64,000 nt of DNA, taken from positions 62,001 through 126,000 of the forward strand of contig CAWIZY010000028.1 in assembly GCA_963840725.1 (NCBI GenBank). The letters are read 5' to 3'. Both the position numbers and the translations under genes were made by a program. The notes beneath the pieces were generated by a model that saw only the letters and a list, made by a program, of their open reading frames with translations, had not been told where the DNA came from and made no database searches. Origin of the DNA: CAVWDU01 sp963840725 (GTDB taxonomy: Bacteria > Pseudomonadota > Gammaproteobacteria > Pseudomonadales > Halieaceae). Below, piece after piece: positions 26,304 to 37,000 of the stretch; the stretch's first letter is position 1, and the number at the start of each line of letters is the position of its first letter.

Positions 26304-28802
26304 TCAGGCCTGGGGGAAGAAGGTCAGGCCCCAGCGATTCAGTTTGCCCTGATCGGCGCCCGCTTGATCAGAAACCCTTAAACGCCAGTCACCGGTCATG
26401 GTCTCGCCTCGCAGGGGCACCAATGCTTCGGTATCGGCAGACGAGTAGGTAGTGATGAGATTGTCGGCAGCACCGCCGAGGCGGTTATGCAACAGTACCC
26501 GGGTGCCGGCTGGCGACCTCAGCTCCACAGTCAGGTCGCCTATCCAGGTGTGAGTGAGATCAAGATCCACTTCCAACTCTGATATCTTCCCGCTGTCAGC
26601 CACGGATACAGATCGTTCGATACCCGCAAGGTCATTGTCGGGGATAATCATACCCGGCGAATCCTGGACGGTGACCACCCGCGCGTTCTCGCCCTGAACG
26701 TCCAGCGACCAGTGGCGCAGACGACCGCGGTCCGCGGCCGCGAGATCCTGTACCTGGAGCGTCCATTCCCCGGCTGCGGGCTCGCCCCTGAACTGGAGCA
26801 GTGACGGCAAACTGCTGGCATCATAATCCCGGTGCAGGTCATTGGCACTGCCCCCGGCGCGATTATGCAATGGCACAGATTTACCAGAGGGTGCAATCAG
26901 TGTCACCAACAGATCGCCAATGTAGGTATGGGTAATGTCGACCCTGACCGCCAGGCTTGTTACCGTAAAGGCATTGCCATTAACGATCTTGTCCTTGATG
27001 CCACGCGCATTGTTGTCGGGGATACTGCGATCGGGAGAAGACGACCCCTCAAACTTGGTGCCCTGTTGGCCTGTTGCCAGACCCAAAGCCATGGCAACAG
27101 CGGCCGGCGCGTCGACATTGCCGTGGCCGAACCACGGGCTCCAACTACCCTCGGAACTCCCGATGTCGGTAAACTGACCGGTATCAAAAGGCGCAACCGG
27201 CGACACATCCCAATCCGGGTCAGGGTCGTAGGACGCCGGCGGCGTGCGCTGATAAGGGTTGAAGTCCAGATCCTTGGCAGCGGTGCGCTTCAATACCGCG
27301 ATGACTTCGGCAGCACTCAAAGCAGGATTGGCCGAAAGCACCAGCGCGGCAACCCCTGCCACCAGGGGCGTCGCACTGGAAGTGCCACCAAAATCAGGGC
27401 GCACTTCCGAGGCCTCTCCCGTTGCGGTGGTGATGCCCAGACCCGGGGTAGTCAGACGGTAGTAAGCGTGACTATTGCTACTGGCTGCGCAAAGATCGAT
27501 GCCCGGCCCATAGTTGGAATAGTGACTGCGCCGGGCGGTGCTGGCGAGCGCAGCTATATGCATCACTCCGCTCAGTCCGGAAAGGTTGTTGCTGAAACTG
27601 CGTGACGTTCTGGGGCCCTCCCAGAATGCAGAACCGCCCTGTACCCGCCAGCCATGGGTGTAAGGTACGTCCTGGCTTGACACGTGATCGATGGGACAGT
27701 TTTCGTTGCCCGCCGCCCACAGAAAGACCATGCCCTTACCGCGGCGGCCGCCGACAGTCGACAGCGTCTGAATCCGGTTAATCACTGGTAGCGCCCAGGT
27801 ACTTCTGGGTGTATTACCCCAGGAGTTCGACATGATATCGGCTTTGTCGGCGATATAGTTGATGACTGTCAGCAACTTGGAGTCGCTGATAAACAGCGAC
27901 GGACCATCAGACTCCCATTGCACCGGCAAGAGCCGGCAATTCGCCGCCGCCCCCACAGTCAACTGGGCGTCCACTTCTCCGGCTATGACGCCACAACAGG
28001 CCGTGCCGTGATTCGAACCCGGCTTGTACATCTGATCCGGGTCCGAGTCGATGTCTGCGGCCACAATCAATCGCGACCCGCGCAGGTAGCCCCAGCTGGC
28101 AAACTTGTCCGGCGAGTCAAAGTCCCGATGATCGAGACGGCAACCGTCGTCACTGACCGCTACCACAACATCCCGGTTACCAAAGCCGTCCAGGAGCCGC
28201 CAGGCGTCTTCGCAGCGCGCGCTCGACCGGGTATCGAACTGTGGATTCTGCAAATCGGTATGCAGATGCCACTGCTGCGCATAGGCAGGATCTGTCGGCT
28301 CAAAGAACTGGTACTTGCTTGCGCGTTGGTTAAGGTCGTGTTCGGCGGCCGCTACACGCTCGTCCTGCTCGGTTAGCAGAACAACCAGTTTTACCGGGTT
28401 CATTCCCGTATGCTCGGTCAACTGAAACAGGTAATCCCTGTCGCTGTAAGTCGCCTGCAACACCAGCCCGTATTCGCCAGCAAAATTGTCTACCGCCTCA
28501 CCCGCTGGCGGATCTTTGAATTGCACAAAAATTCGATCGGTAATGAGAAACTCGCCGCCGGACTCCGCCTCGTAGTAGGCGTGATGTGTGGGCGCTCTGT
28601 TGCGACTGCGGCTCATGACAGCTTCAAGTTCACCGCCTCGGGTAACAACGCGACTCGACGCAGAGGACACCTGCTCTCGCGATGTGATGGCGGGGTCTGA
28701 TATCTCTGACGGCAGGGCCCTCACCACCATCTCCTCGGGGCTTTTCTCCAGCTCGACTTTTTTCCCGCCCCGGTAGGTATAGGTCTTCAGTGAATCGCTC
28801 AT
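26304..28802 (-). CDS. S8 subtilase with two C-terminal P-domains
   Basis: An 832-residue serine protease. Catalytic residues: Asp218 in AVSDDGCRLDH, His265 in SNHGTACCGV, Ser475 in GGTSSATPLVAG, with the oxyanion Asn near NSWG or AAGNEN. Residues 1-195 form an unusual pro-region with FVQFKDPP. Two proprotein-convertase P-domains follow (about 585-705 and 715-830), each with the IPDN...G opening and THTYIGDL or THTWIGDL. No Sec signal peptide is visible at the N-terminus (MSDSLKTYTYRGGKK), odd for this family. The DDG motif and P-domains resemble kexin-type proteases. Non-classical export or a cytoplasmic role is possible. Confidence 0.88.
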   Translation of the reverse strand: MSDSLKTYTYRGGKKVELEKSPEEMVVRALPSEISDPAITSREQVSSASSRVVTRGGELEAVMSRSRNRAPTHHAYYEAESGGEFLITDRIFVQFKDPPAGEAVDNFAGEYGLVLQATYSDRDYLFQLTEHTGMNPVKLVVLLTEQDERVAAAEHDLNQRASKYQFFEPTDPAYAQQWHLHTDLQNPQFDTRSSARCEDAWRLLDGFGNRDVVVAVSDDGCRLDHRDFDSPDKFASWGYLRGSRLIVAADIDSDPDQMYKPGSNHGTACCGVIAGEVDAQLTVGAAANCRLLPVQWESDGPSLFISDSKLLTVINYIADKADIMSNSWGNTPRSTWALPVINRIQTLSTVGGRRGKGMVFLWAAGNENCPIDHVSSQDVPYTHGWRVQGGSAFWEGPRTSRSFSNNLSGLSGVMHIAALASTARRSHYSNYGPGIDLCAASSNSHAYYRLTTPGLGITTATGEASEVRPDFGGTSSATPLVAGVAALVLSANPALSAAEVIAVLKRTAAKDLDFNPYQRTPPASYDPDPDWDVSPVAPFDTGQFTDIGSSEGSWSPWFGHGNVDAPAAVAMALGLATGQQGTKFEGSSSPDRSIPDNNARGIKDKIVNGNAFTVTSLAVRVDITHTYIGDLLVTLIAPSGKSVPLHNRAGGSANDLHRDYDASSLPSLLQFRGEPAAGEWTLQVQDLAAADRGRLRHWSLDVQGENARVVTVQDSPGMIIPDNDLAGIERSVSVADSGKISELEVDLDLTHTWIGDLTVELRSPAGTRVLLHNRLGGAADNLITTYSSADTEALVPLRGETMTGDWRLRVSDQAGADQGKLNRWGLTFFPQA

Positions 28803-28834
28803 CGCATTGCCTCCGTATTGTCCGCTCTAGAATT

Positions 28835-28892
28835 CAGTCCTCATGTTGGTATGGGTCATATGGCCATACCTATTTGTAGACCAACAGGACTG
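28835..28892. repeat. Large inverted repeat between divergent genes
   Basis: CAGTCC at 28835-28840 pairs with GGACTG at 28887-28892; TGTTGGT pairs with ACCAACA inside it; and GGTATGG (28849-28855) pairs with CCATACC (28864-28870) at the core. It lies 33 bases upstream of the subtilase start and 180 bases upstream of the DUF3604 gene, so it may be an operator or hairpin that controls one or both. Confidence 0.5.
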
Positions 28893-29075
28893 AAAAGCAA
28901 GGCTGGTGGGCGATGGCGCTTGCAGCCACAGCGCTTTTTGACCGAAAGGCTGGCTTGCGCGAATTCATTGGAGCCTGAACATTTACTGGCACTGCTGCTT
29001 GTGTCTATGATATGCGTCGATCTGCGTTAATCTTCGGGGCCGAAATCGAAAAACAATAAAACAGGAACAAGTACC

Positions 29076-30947
29076 ATGAGTTTTCGCTATCTCCTGATCA
29101 CCGCCCTAGTACTGGCAATGCCATCCCAGGCCGAGAAACGCCTGCTATGGGGTGATACCCATCTACACACCACCTATTCGTCGGACGCATTCGCTAACAA
29201 CAACTTAGGGGCCGATCCTGAAACTGCGTTTCGCTATGCCAGTGGTCTGCCTGTACTCCACCCCTTTCACCAGGCAAGAGTGCAGATTCAGACACCGCTG
29301 GATTTCCTGGTGGTGTCAGACCATGCCGAATTTCTCGGCGTAATCCGCACCGTATACCTGGAGGGCATAGACAAGCGTGACATCGGATTTATTGACGGTG
29401 TAAAGGGCGATATTGCAACCTGGATCTTGCGGCGTGCCATGGACAAGCAGGATGGACGCAGCCTGTTCGTGGATATCCTGCCGGAGGCTGAAGACCCACC
29501 CGCCGCAGCCCAGCGAATCCTTGATGAAGGCGTGCCAGTGGGGTGGCTGCCGCGACAACCGCAAGTGGAAATCGACACCTGGAACACGATCACCAGCACG
29601 GCTGAGCAATACAACCGTCCGGGCGAGTTCACTGCGTTTATAGGCTGGGAGTGGAGTTCAATTCCGGGCGGCGCCAACCTGCACCGGGTAGTAATCACCA
29701 GCACCGATGCCGCTACGGCACAACAGTTTCAGCCCTTCGGCCTGGATGACAGCCCTTTCCCTGAGGATCTCTGGGCCTGGCTGAGCGAGACCAGCAAGGA
29801 GACCGGAGCGGACTTTATCGCCATTCCCCACAACTCGAATATCTCCAAAGGTTATATGTTTGACGACAAAAGCCTGCGGGGAAAGCCTATTGATGCGGAC
29901 TATGCGGCGCGACGGATGCAATGGGAAATGCTCGCCGAAATTACCCAGATAAAGGGTGACTCTGAAACCCACCCCGACCTGTCACCAGAAGACCCGTTTG
30001 CTGAATTCGAGCTTTACCCTTTTTACATTCAAAGGAAGACCACTCCGTACTCACCCAAGCCGGGCGATTACATTCGATCGGCCTTGCGTCGCGGCCTGGC
30101 CCTGGAACGCAGTGCCGGGGTAAACCCGTACCAGTTTGGCCTGATTGGTTCTACCGACTCCCATACAGCCATCGCCTCCGCTGAGGAGGACAACTTTCAC
30201 GGCAAAATGGCGACGGACTCTATCCCGGCGAACAAGCAGAACCAATGGGGCAAGAACAACGGAGTGACCGGCTGGAACATGTCGGCATCGGGGCTGGCTG
30301 CGGTCTGGGCCGAGGACAATACCCGGGCAGCCATCCTGGCTGCGATGAAGCGCCGCGAGGTGTATGCCACCAGCGGGCCTCGCATTGGTGTGGAATTCTA
30401 TGCGGGCTGGGGTCTGGGAGAAGCAGATCTCGGTGCAGAAAACCTCTATGCTCAGGCCACAACGGCCGGCGTACCCATGGGCGGCGAACTGCGGGCCACT
30501 GATCCTGTCGTCTACTCACCAGGGTTTATCGTCCACGCGGTAAAGGATCCGGTCGGCGCCAACCTGGACCGGGTGCAAATCGTCAAGGGCTGGGTGGACG
30601 CTAGCGGCAAAACCCACGAAAGAGTGTTTGACGTCGTCTGGAGCGGTGAAGGCCGAGAGCGCCCTGATAACAGCCTGTCGCCCGTCGGGAATACGGTGGA
30701 TAGCGAGACCGGGACCTACAGCAACAACATCGGAGATTCCCGGTTGATCGCGGCCTGGGCTGACCCGGAGTTTGATGCCTCGCAATCAGCTTTTTACTAT
30801 GCCCGCGTATTGCAGATTCCAACACCCAGGCACTCGCTCTACGATGCGCTGGCGCTAAACCGGGAACACGCAGAGAAGCAGCCCGATAGCATTCAGGAGC
30901 GGGCCTACACCTCCCCGATCTGGTATCACCCTATGAAGGCACCGTAG
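29076..30947 (+). CDS. Secreted DUF3604 (PHP-like) protein
   Basis: A 623-residue exported protein (signal peptide LLITALVLAMPSQA). It matches DUF3604: the opening LLWGDTHLHTTYSSDAF carries a metal-binding HxH pair as in PHP phosphoesterases, then LDFLVVSDHAEFLG, AFIGWEWSSIPGGANLHR, IPHNSN and GSTDSHTA add further His/Asp ligands. This supports a periplasmic or secreted metal-dependent hydrolase, but no family member has an activity I can name with certainty. The ATG follows AGGAACAAGTACC. A GPH symporter gene follows 113 bases later and may be functionally linked. Confidence 0.85.
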   Translation: MSFRYLLITALVLAMPSQAEKRLLWGDTHLHTTYSSDAFANNNLGADPETAFRYASGLPVLHPFHQARVQIQTPLDFLVVSDHAEFLGVIRTVYLEGIDKRDIGFIDGVKGDIATWILRRAMDKQDGRSLFVDILPEAEDPPAAAQRILDEGVPVGWLPRQPQVEIDTWNTITSTAEQYNRPGEFTAFIGWEWSSIPGGANLHRVVITSTDAATAQQFQPFGLDDSPFPEDLWAWLSETSKETGADFIAIPHNSNISKGYMFDDKSLRGKPIDADYAARRMQWEMLAEITQIKGDSETHPDLSPEDPFAEFELYPFYIQRKTTPYSPKPGDYIRSALRRGLALERSAGVNPYQFGLIGSTDSHTAIASAEEDNFHGKMATDSIPANKQNQWGKNNGVTGWNMSASGLAAVWAEDNTRAAILAAMKRREVYATSGPRIGVEFYAGWGLGEADLGAENLYAQATTAGVPMGGELRATDPVVYSPGFIVHAVKDPVGANLDRVQIVKGWVDASGKTHERVFDVVWSGEGRERPDNSLSPVGNTVDSETGTYSNNIGDSRLIAAWADPEFDASQSAFYYARVLQIPTPRHSLYDALALNREHAEKQPDSIQERAYTSPIWYHPMKAP

Positions 30948-31061
30948 TTCACAGCAATGCACAGTAGCCGGGGAAACCACTGTTCTTACCAGGTGAAATA
31001 CTGATGCGACGAGGCCCACTCCCCATCGTGACCACGCCTGATCACAGGGTCTGGAAAGCGC

Positions 31062-32495
31062 ATGGATAATGCACCACCAATCTCGATTTGGACCAAACTC
31101 GCATACGGGATTGGGGCAGTGGCCTATGGTATCAAGAACAACGGATTCGACTATTTCTTCCTGCTATTCTACAGCCAGGTACTGGGTGTAGATGCTCGGC
31201 TGGTGGGACTGGCCCTGATGCTGGCCCTGGCATTTGATGCCATCAGCGACCCGCTGATGGGCTATGTTTCTGATAATACACACACACGATGGGGTCGCAG
31301 ACACCCCTTCATGTACGCTGCTGCCGTACCCGTCGCCGTAACGTATGCCTTTATCTGGAACCCTCCCGCCACGCTGCAGGGTAACGAACTATTCTGGTAT
31401 ATCACGCTGTTGGCCATTTTTGTGCGTACGACCATTACGCTCTACGAGATACCCAGCTCAGCCCTGGTTGCTGAACTGAGCACGGACTATGACCAAAGGA
31501 CCAGCTTGCTCAGTTATCGCTACTTTTTCGGCTGGACGGGTGGCACCCTGATGGCAACGATTGCACTTGCGGTTCTTCTGGTCCCAACAGAGTCGGTGGA
31601 AAACGGCCTGTTCAATATAAACGGGTACGTCACCATGGGCATAGTCGGCGGCGTCGGTATGTTTTTATCTATTCTTATTTCAACCGCGGGCACCCACCAC
31701 AGGATTCCCTATCTGGCAACGCCTCCCGAGCGACGCCCACTCAAGGTCTCCAGAGTCTACGGCGACTTATACGAAACCCTGGCCAACCGATCCTTCCTGG
31801 CGTTGTTTCTCTCAGCGCTGTTCGGAGCAGTAGCAACAGGCCTCGCTGCCGGACTGAACTATTACTTCCTGACGTTCTTTTGGGAATTCGACAACCAACA
31901 GATGAGCTTGCTGTCCGTGTCGGTGGTGGTTTCAGCGATCCTGGGCTTGGTGATTTCACCTATCGTTTCAAAAAACATGGGCAAAAAGCGCGGTGCCATA
32001 GTAATAGGCGTACTCGCTTTCTCCACAGCACCCCTGCCGATTCTTCTGAAGCTGCTGGGACTGATGCCCGCCACAGGGAGCCCGGTGTTGTTCCCGTTGA
32101 TACTCATTGCCACCATCGTTGACGTCGGACTGATCATCTGCTTCCAGACATTGATGTCGGCCATGATTGCCGACCTGGTCGAAGAGAGTCAGCTTAAAAC
32201 ACAGCGGCGCTCAGAAGGCGTGTTCTTTGCCACTATCGCCTTCACTCGTAAATTTGTGCAGGGTTTTGGTGTTGTTAGTGCCACGGTGATGTTGTCGATA
32301 GCGCAATTTCCCGAGGGCGCGGAGCCCGGCAGTGTCAGTGACGAGGTCCTACAGCGACTTGGATGGATCTATGTGCCGGTAATTTTTACTGTGTGGATGC
32401 TGATGATTGCCTTCCTGAAATTCTACGGTATTGACCGCGCGCAACATGAGGCCAATCTCACTAGATTGGGCGAGGTGCAGGCCCGACGTGAATAG
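31062..32495 (+). CDS. GPH-family sugar:cation symporter (MFS), second copy
   Basis: A 477-residue inner-membrane transporter with about 12 segments and the GPH loop signature DPLMGYVSDNTHTRWGRRHP; the middle domain has ADLVEESQLKTQRRSEGVFF. It is clearly a different subfamily from the copy at 17.7 kb. It follows the DUF3604 gene on the same strand, so it may take up the product of that secreted protein. Its stop overlaps the start of truC by 8 bases. Confidence 0.88.
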   Translation: MDNAPPISIWTKLAYGIGAVAYGIKNNGFDYFFLLFYSQVLGVDARLVGLALMLALAFDAISDPLMGYVSDNTHTRWGRRHPFMYAAAVPVAVTYAFIWNPPATLQGNELFWYITLLAIFVRTTITLYEIPSSALVAELSTDYDQRTSLLSYRYFFGWTGGTLMATIALAVLLVPTESVENGLFNINGYVTMGIVGGVGMFLSILISTAGTHHRIPYLATPPERRPLKVSRVYGDLYETLANRSFLALFLSALFGAVATGLAAGLNYYFLTFFWEFDNQQMSLLSVSVVVSAILGLVISPIVSKNMGKKRGAIVIGVLAFSTAPLPILLKLLGLMPATGSPVLFPLILIATIVDVGLIICFQTLMSAMIADLVEESQLKTQRRSEGVFFATIAFTRKFVQGFGVVSATVMLSIAQFPEGAEPGSVSDEVLQRLGWIYVPVIFTVWMLMIAFLKFYGIDRAQHEANLTRLGEVQARRE

Positions 32496-33252
32496 CTTAG
32501 CCGACACCCTTGAGATCATTCATCAAGACCTTGATCTTGTAGTCATCAACAAGCCGCCTGGGCTGCTGGTGCATCGTAGCAAGATAGACCGACACGAATC
32601 CCGTTTCGCACTGCAGATGCTACGCGATCAGATCGGCCAGCATGTCTATCCCGTGCACCGACTTGATAAACCCACCTCGGGACTACTCCTCTTTGCATTG
32701 AGCCCTGACAAAGCTACCCAACTATCCGATCAGTTCACCCAACGAAAAGTCTTCAAGCGCTATCTCGCCGTAGTGCGCGGTTATTGTCCGGAGAACGGCG
32801 CAATTGACCACGCGCTCAGAGAAAAACACGATCGTATTACGGATAGACGAGCGAGTCTGAACAAACCGCCCCAGGAAGCCTTTACTAAGTTTCGCAGGCT
32901 TGCACAGGTCGAGTGGCCGGAGGCGGTAGACCGCTATCCACATGCCCGCTATTCCCTGGTGCAACTAGAACCGCGCACTGGGCGAAAACATCAGCTACGA
33001 CGCCATATGAAGCATATCGGTCATCCCATCATCGGCGACGCCAAACACGGAAAAGGGATTCACAACCGTTATTTCGCACGACAGCTCAACTGTCCGCGAT
33101 TATTACTGGCCTGCACGGGTCTGGGCTTCACCCACCCTGGCAGCGGAGAGGTATTGCAACTTCAGGCGAGCCCAGGCGAGGCATTTGAGCAGATAATGGC
33201 CACTTTTGGCTGGCGGTTGGATGCTGCCGACTGTTTGACAGGTTCACCTTGA
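32488..33252 (+). CDS. truC: tRNA pseudouridine(65) synthase TruC
   Basis: A 254-residue RluA-family pseudouridine synthase. The catalytic Asp is in HRLDKPTSGLLLFAL. LVVINKPPGLLVHRSKIDRH and DQIGQHVYPVHRL closely match TruC of E. coli (260 residues), which modifies U65 of tRNA-Ile1 and tRNA-Asp. The late blocks RTGRKHQLRRHMKHIGHP and GDAKHGKG are typical. GTG at 32488 gives a family-length protein; a longer frame starting at 32431 would overlap the transporter further. The 8-base overlap with the upstream symporter suggests coupled translation, an unusual partnership. Confidence 0.9.
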   Translation: MNSLADTLEIIHQDLDLVVINKPPGLLVHRSKIDRHESRFALQMLRDQIGQHVYPVHRLDKPTSGLLLFALSPDKATQLSDQFTQRKVFKRYLAVVRGYCPENGAIDHALREKHDRITDRRASLNKPPQEAFTKFRRLAQVEWPEAVDRYPHARYSLVQLEPRTGRKHQLRRHMKHIGHPIIGDAKHGKGIHNRYFARQLNCPRLLLACTGLGFTHPGSGEVLQLQASPGEAFEQIMATFGWRLDAADCLTGSP

Positions 33253-34010
33253 CGTTTGAGAAATTACAGCGTTCTTCTCCAAGGATCATGCACTAAGAAT
33301 GGTCCCAGTGGCGATGACTGCAACATCTACCCAAGATCGGTCCAATTGCTACTGTTTATTCAGGTCTGACTTCGAAATCTCCAAATAATCTGTGCCGGGA
33401 CCGAATTTTTGGACCTCTTCGTGCCATGGAATCAGTAATCATGGTTTCGACTGACCTCCTGAGAAGCAATAACGTGGTAACTAACACCTAAGAATCGTGA
33501 TAGACGCACTACTTCCATATTATCAATGTCACATTCACTTAGAAGACACAAGTCTTGTCTACGTATAACCCATACGGTAAACAACTGCAAATCGACCTCC
33601 AGCAGCTGCGCTGACAATATGAAACCCGCGAGAGATTTCCTGGTAAGATTCAGCTATAGGCCCGCTCTTTTCGTAGTTCAACAACGTATTTTTCATAACT
33701 TCGCAGACGAGAGAATATGTTAAAACAGTCAGAGCAACCCGATTACCAAAATCCAACCGGCAATTGACGAACAACTGCGACTGGAGTATTGAATAGGCCT
33801 AATGTAGAGCTGCATAGCGATTGAAACGCCATACCATTTAAACCTCAAGATACCAATGGCGAATTCCCAGCACTGAAAACGAAGCTCCGACAAACTGCCC
33901 ACCACCAGGTCAGTGCTATCAAACTATACAAAATCTTAGTTCGCCCCGCGCTCACAGTGCTGTACATCGGCAGCCCGGTAGCTGGATGATTACCCCGAAT
34001 AGAGAGCCTA
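33253..34010. other. AT-richer spacer downstream of the RHS gene, with unclear small ORFs
   Basis: About 760 bases with visibly lower GC than the neighbours. On the minus strand, immediately downstream of the RHS gene where an immunity gene would be expected, one frame runs 33559-33774 (with an internal ATG at 33696, MKNTLLNYEKSG) and another 33432-33617 (ending ASQEVSRNHDY). They overlap around 33600, and a single frameshift would join them into a protein of about 85-110 residues. No ribosome binding site is convincing and I recognise no domain. It may be a decayed gene or non-coding. Confidence 0.3.
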
Positions 34011-37000
34011 TCACTCAGTAAAACCCTCCAATAGTTGCATAGACGATTGCTTCCAGCATCGCCGGACAAGCATCGAAAGCCGAATGTTGCTGCGCCGACA
34101 CCCTAACCCGCGAATGCCGACCCACGCTCCGGTGTACCCCAACATCCGAGCGGCTTGATTGCCCGCTGGATCGCTGGCCCTGTATACACCACCGCTGAGT
34201 GATATGCCTGTTGCGGATGGTAGAGTCGACAGCCTTGCACCCGTATAGGGGGCGCGAACCACCACCTCCTCCATGATACCCGAGCGAGAGTATGCCGGGA
34301 GCGTACCGGGACCTGCGACGGCGTATGCGTCCTCTGCCAATGCGCCATCGACATCCAAACCAATAAGCGGCAAGGGAACATGGGATGCGGTACTTCCAGG
34401 GCTGAAACTATTCCAGCGAACAGCACCCAATATACCTTCAAGGAGTTCCGGAGCAAGCTCAACAACTCCCGAGCCATTTACCAGCTCGCCATTTTCATTC
34501 TGACCTGCAACGACACCTGAATCCATTGCGGTCTTTAATACGCTGTACTGAAAATTGCCTTCCATCACCGCGTCCATTGATGCAATGCTGGATGGGCCTA
34601 TACCGAAGGACAACGCTGAAACATTTCCCGTAACGAAACTGGAGACGACAGCGGCGGTAACTGTGATCTCTTCCGGGATCACTTTGCGCTTTGTGCTAAA
34701 TCCGGAAGGGTCGGTATAACGCAGTGGATTGTTATAGGCGTAGGTATAGCGATTGTAATTTCGCCCTTCCTCGGGTGCTTGAGTCACTGGGTCCGGGCTC
34801 AGCATTCTGCCCAACTCCGGCGAATAAAGTCTTCCGTTCATATGCACAAGACCGATATCGTCCAGATGCTCATGGCCGGTGTATCCCCGGCGCATCCATT
34901 TTGTGCTGCTCGCACGTGATTTCCAGTTGACCGGGCTGCGCCGCTTCCCCCAGGGATTGTAGCTGTACCGTTCGAGTACTTCGCCATCTGAGCCTCGAGT
35001 CACTGCTGTGATACTGCCGAGGTGATCCCGGTGCAGGTAAAGATTGGTAGTGCCGCCTGCCAACTCCCGACGTACCATAACGGCCTGGCCATTGACGCGG
35101 ACCACATGGCGATATTCCTGGGATGTATCGAGCCAGTTGCGCTCGAAGTTCGCCCCCACATAATGCGTGACATTGCCATTGCGCTCCTTGCGATAGCGTC
35201 GACGATCCGGCCCGTAGGAAAAAGTATAGCTCAGATTGCCCTTCACCAATCGTGTAGGTTTATTGTAGCTCGACCAGGTAATCCCAGGCATTTCTGTGCC
35301 ATTGGCGAGATTGCCGTTTGGATCGTAGGCATAGCTCAGTTGGCTCTTGCCTTTCTTGGCTCTAGTGACAGCATGGATACGAGCTGTGTCATACCCGTAA
35401 TCACTGGCAAAATCTGATTTCAGTTGGATGTTACCCGTAGCACTGAACGCCGCCCGGTTCTGCGGCGCGCCGGAGACTTGCCAATGGGTCAGTCTGGACA
35501 GTGGATCGTAACTGAAGTTTTCTCCCACGCCGTGAACGGCATCACTGCGCTGCTCCAGGTTCCCCAGCTCATCATATTCGTAGCCGAAGCTCTGGAGGGT
35601 ACCGCTCCGGCTCACAGCCACCTGCCTCGCTGTTCGTCCAGAATGAACCTGGTAGTCCCGGCTGACAACACTGCCATCACCCAGCCAGTGCTCAATTGTG
35701 CGGCCGGCCGCATCTGTTGCCAGCAGTTGATACAGCGTCGAGCCCTCACCATCACTCAGTCGCTCCAGGTGGCCCAACGCATTGTACGTATAATTGACAC
35801 TATAGCCCCCCGGGCTCAAGGGGCTGGCTGGCCCTGAGCGAGTAGCCAGCTGACCGTTGGCTCCATAGACCATGCCCTCGGTATAGCTGAAGCCATCGAG
35901 GGTTGTCTGGACACTGGTGGGTCGTCCATAGGCGGAAGGGGCGTGCAGCGTTGTGCGCCGAAAGCCCCGGTAGATCTCGCGATGGAGTTTTCCGAGGCCC
36001 AGATTGCCGCCAGCCACATTGTCGTAGCTCCAGGTGGTTCTCCCCTCGGGCTCTACTCGCCTTATCAGGCGGCCAAGAACATCATATTTATAGCTCACTC
36101 GCTTTTTGGTAGCCGCCATACCAGGCGATTGCTCAGAAATCCTATTGCCCAGAGCATCGTAACGATAGCTGTAGAGTCCATGGTTGGGGTCGTCCTGACT
36201 CAGCAGCCGACCTAACGTATCATAGGTGAAGTTGACACTGCTCTGAGCTGACGTGAGCACACCGGTTGTTACCTGAACGCGGTTGCCCTGAGAATCGTAA
36301 AGCATTGCCATAGCGGTACCCAGCGGGTCCACAGTAGCAATCAGCTGTCCAAGCGCGTTGAATTGCCGCTGGGTGATTCGCCCCAGCGCATCCGACGAGC
36401 TGACGTCCAGACCGCGGTACTGATGACTGACCGAATTCGCCGGATCAGCAGTTTGAACAGCGGTGACCCGGTTCAGGTCATCATAGCTGCTCACGTTCCA
36501 GGCGGGATTGGAGCCAGCAAGGTATGGCAGGGAGACCCTGGCCACCCTGCCTCTATTGTCATAACGAGTATCCCGGTTCACGTAGTCACCGGAGAAGTTC
36601 CGGGTACGCGTGCGCAATGTACGTCCCATTTCGTCGTAGAAAACCCGAGTGGCCGCCAGACCGGTGCTTTGCACCTCAGAGTAATAGACTGCATTTGGCA
36701 GGGAGCCGCTATCATCCCGATACAGACCGATAACGCTACTGGTCCCATTGGGCCTGACTTCCTTACGCAGTCGACCAAAGCCGGTGTACGTCCAGGTCGT
36801 TGTCAGCCCATTGGGATCAATTTCACGGAGTTTAACGCCCCGCGCCGGGTCCCATAAGCGGCTGGTGCGGTGCCCCTTGGCATTCACTACGGCTACCGGG
36901 AACTGCTGGCGATCGTCATATTCGATCAGCCGGGTGCGGGTGGCGATTCCCGGTCCAGACACGGTCTCACTGATTACGTTGCCCGACAAATCCCGGGCGA

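Noticed and set aside
28818..29030. 70-codon frame upstream of the DUF3604 gene
   Set aside because: It crosses the large inverted repeat, has no ribosome binding site and no recognisable domain.
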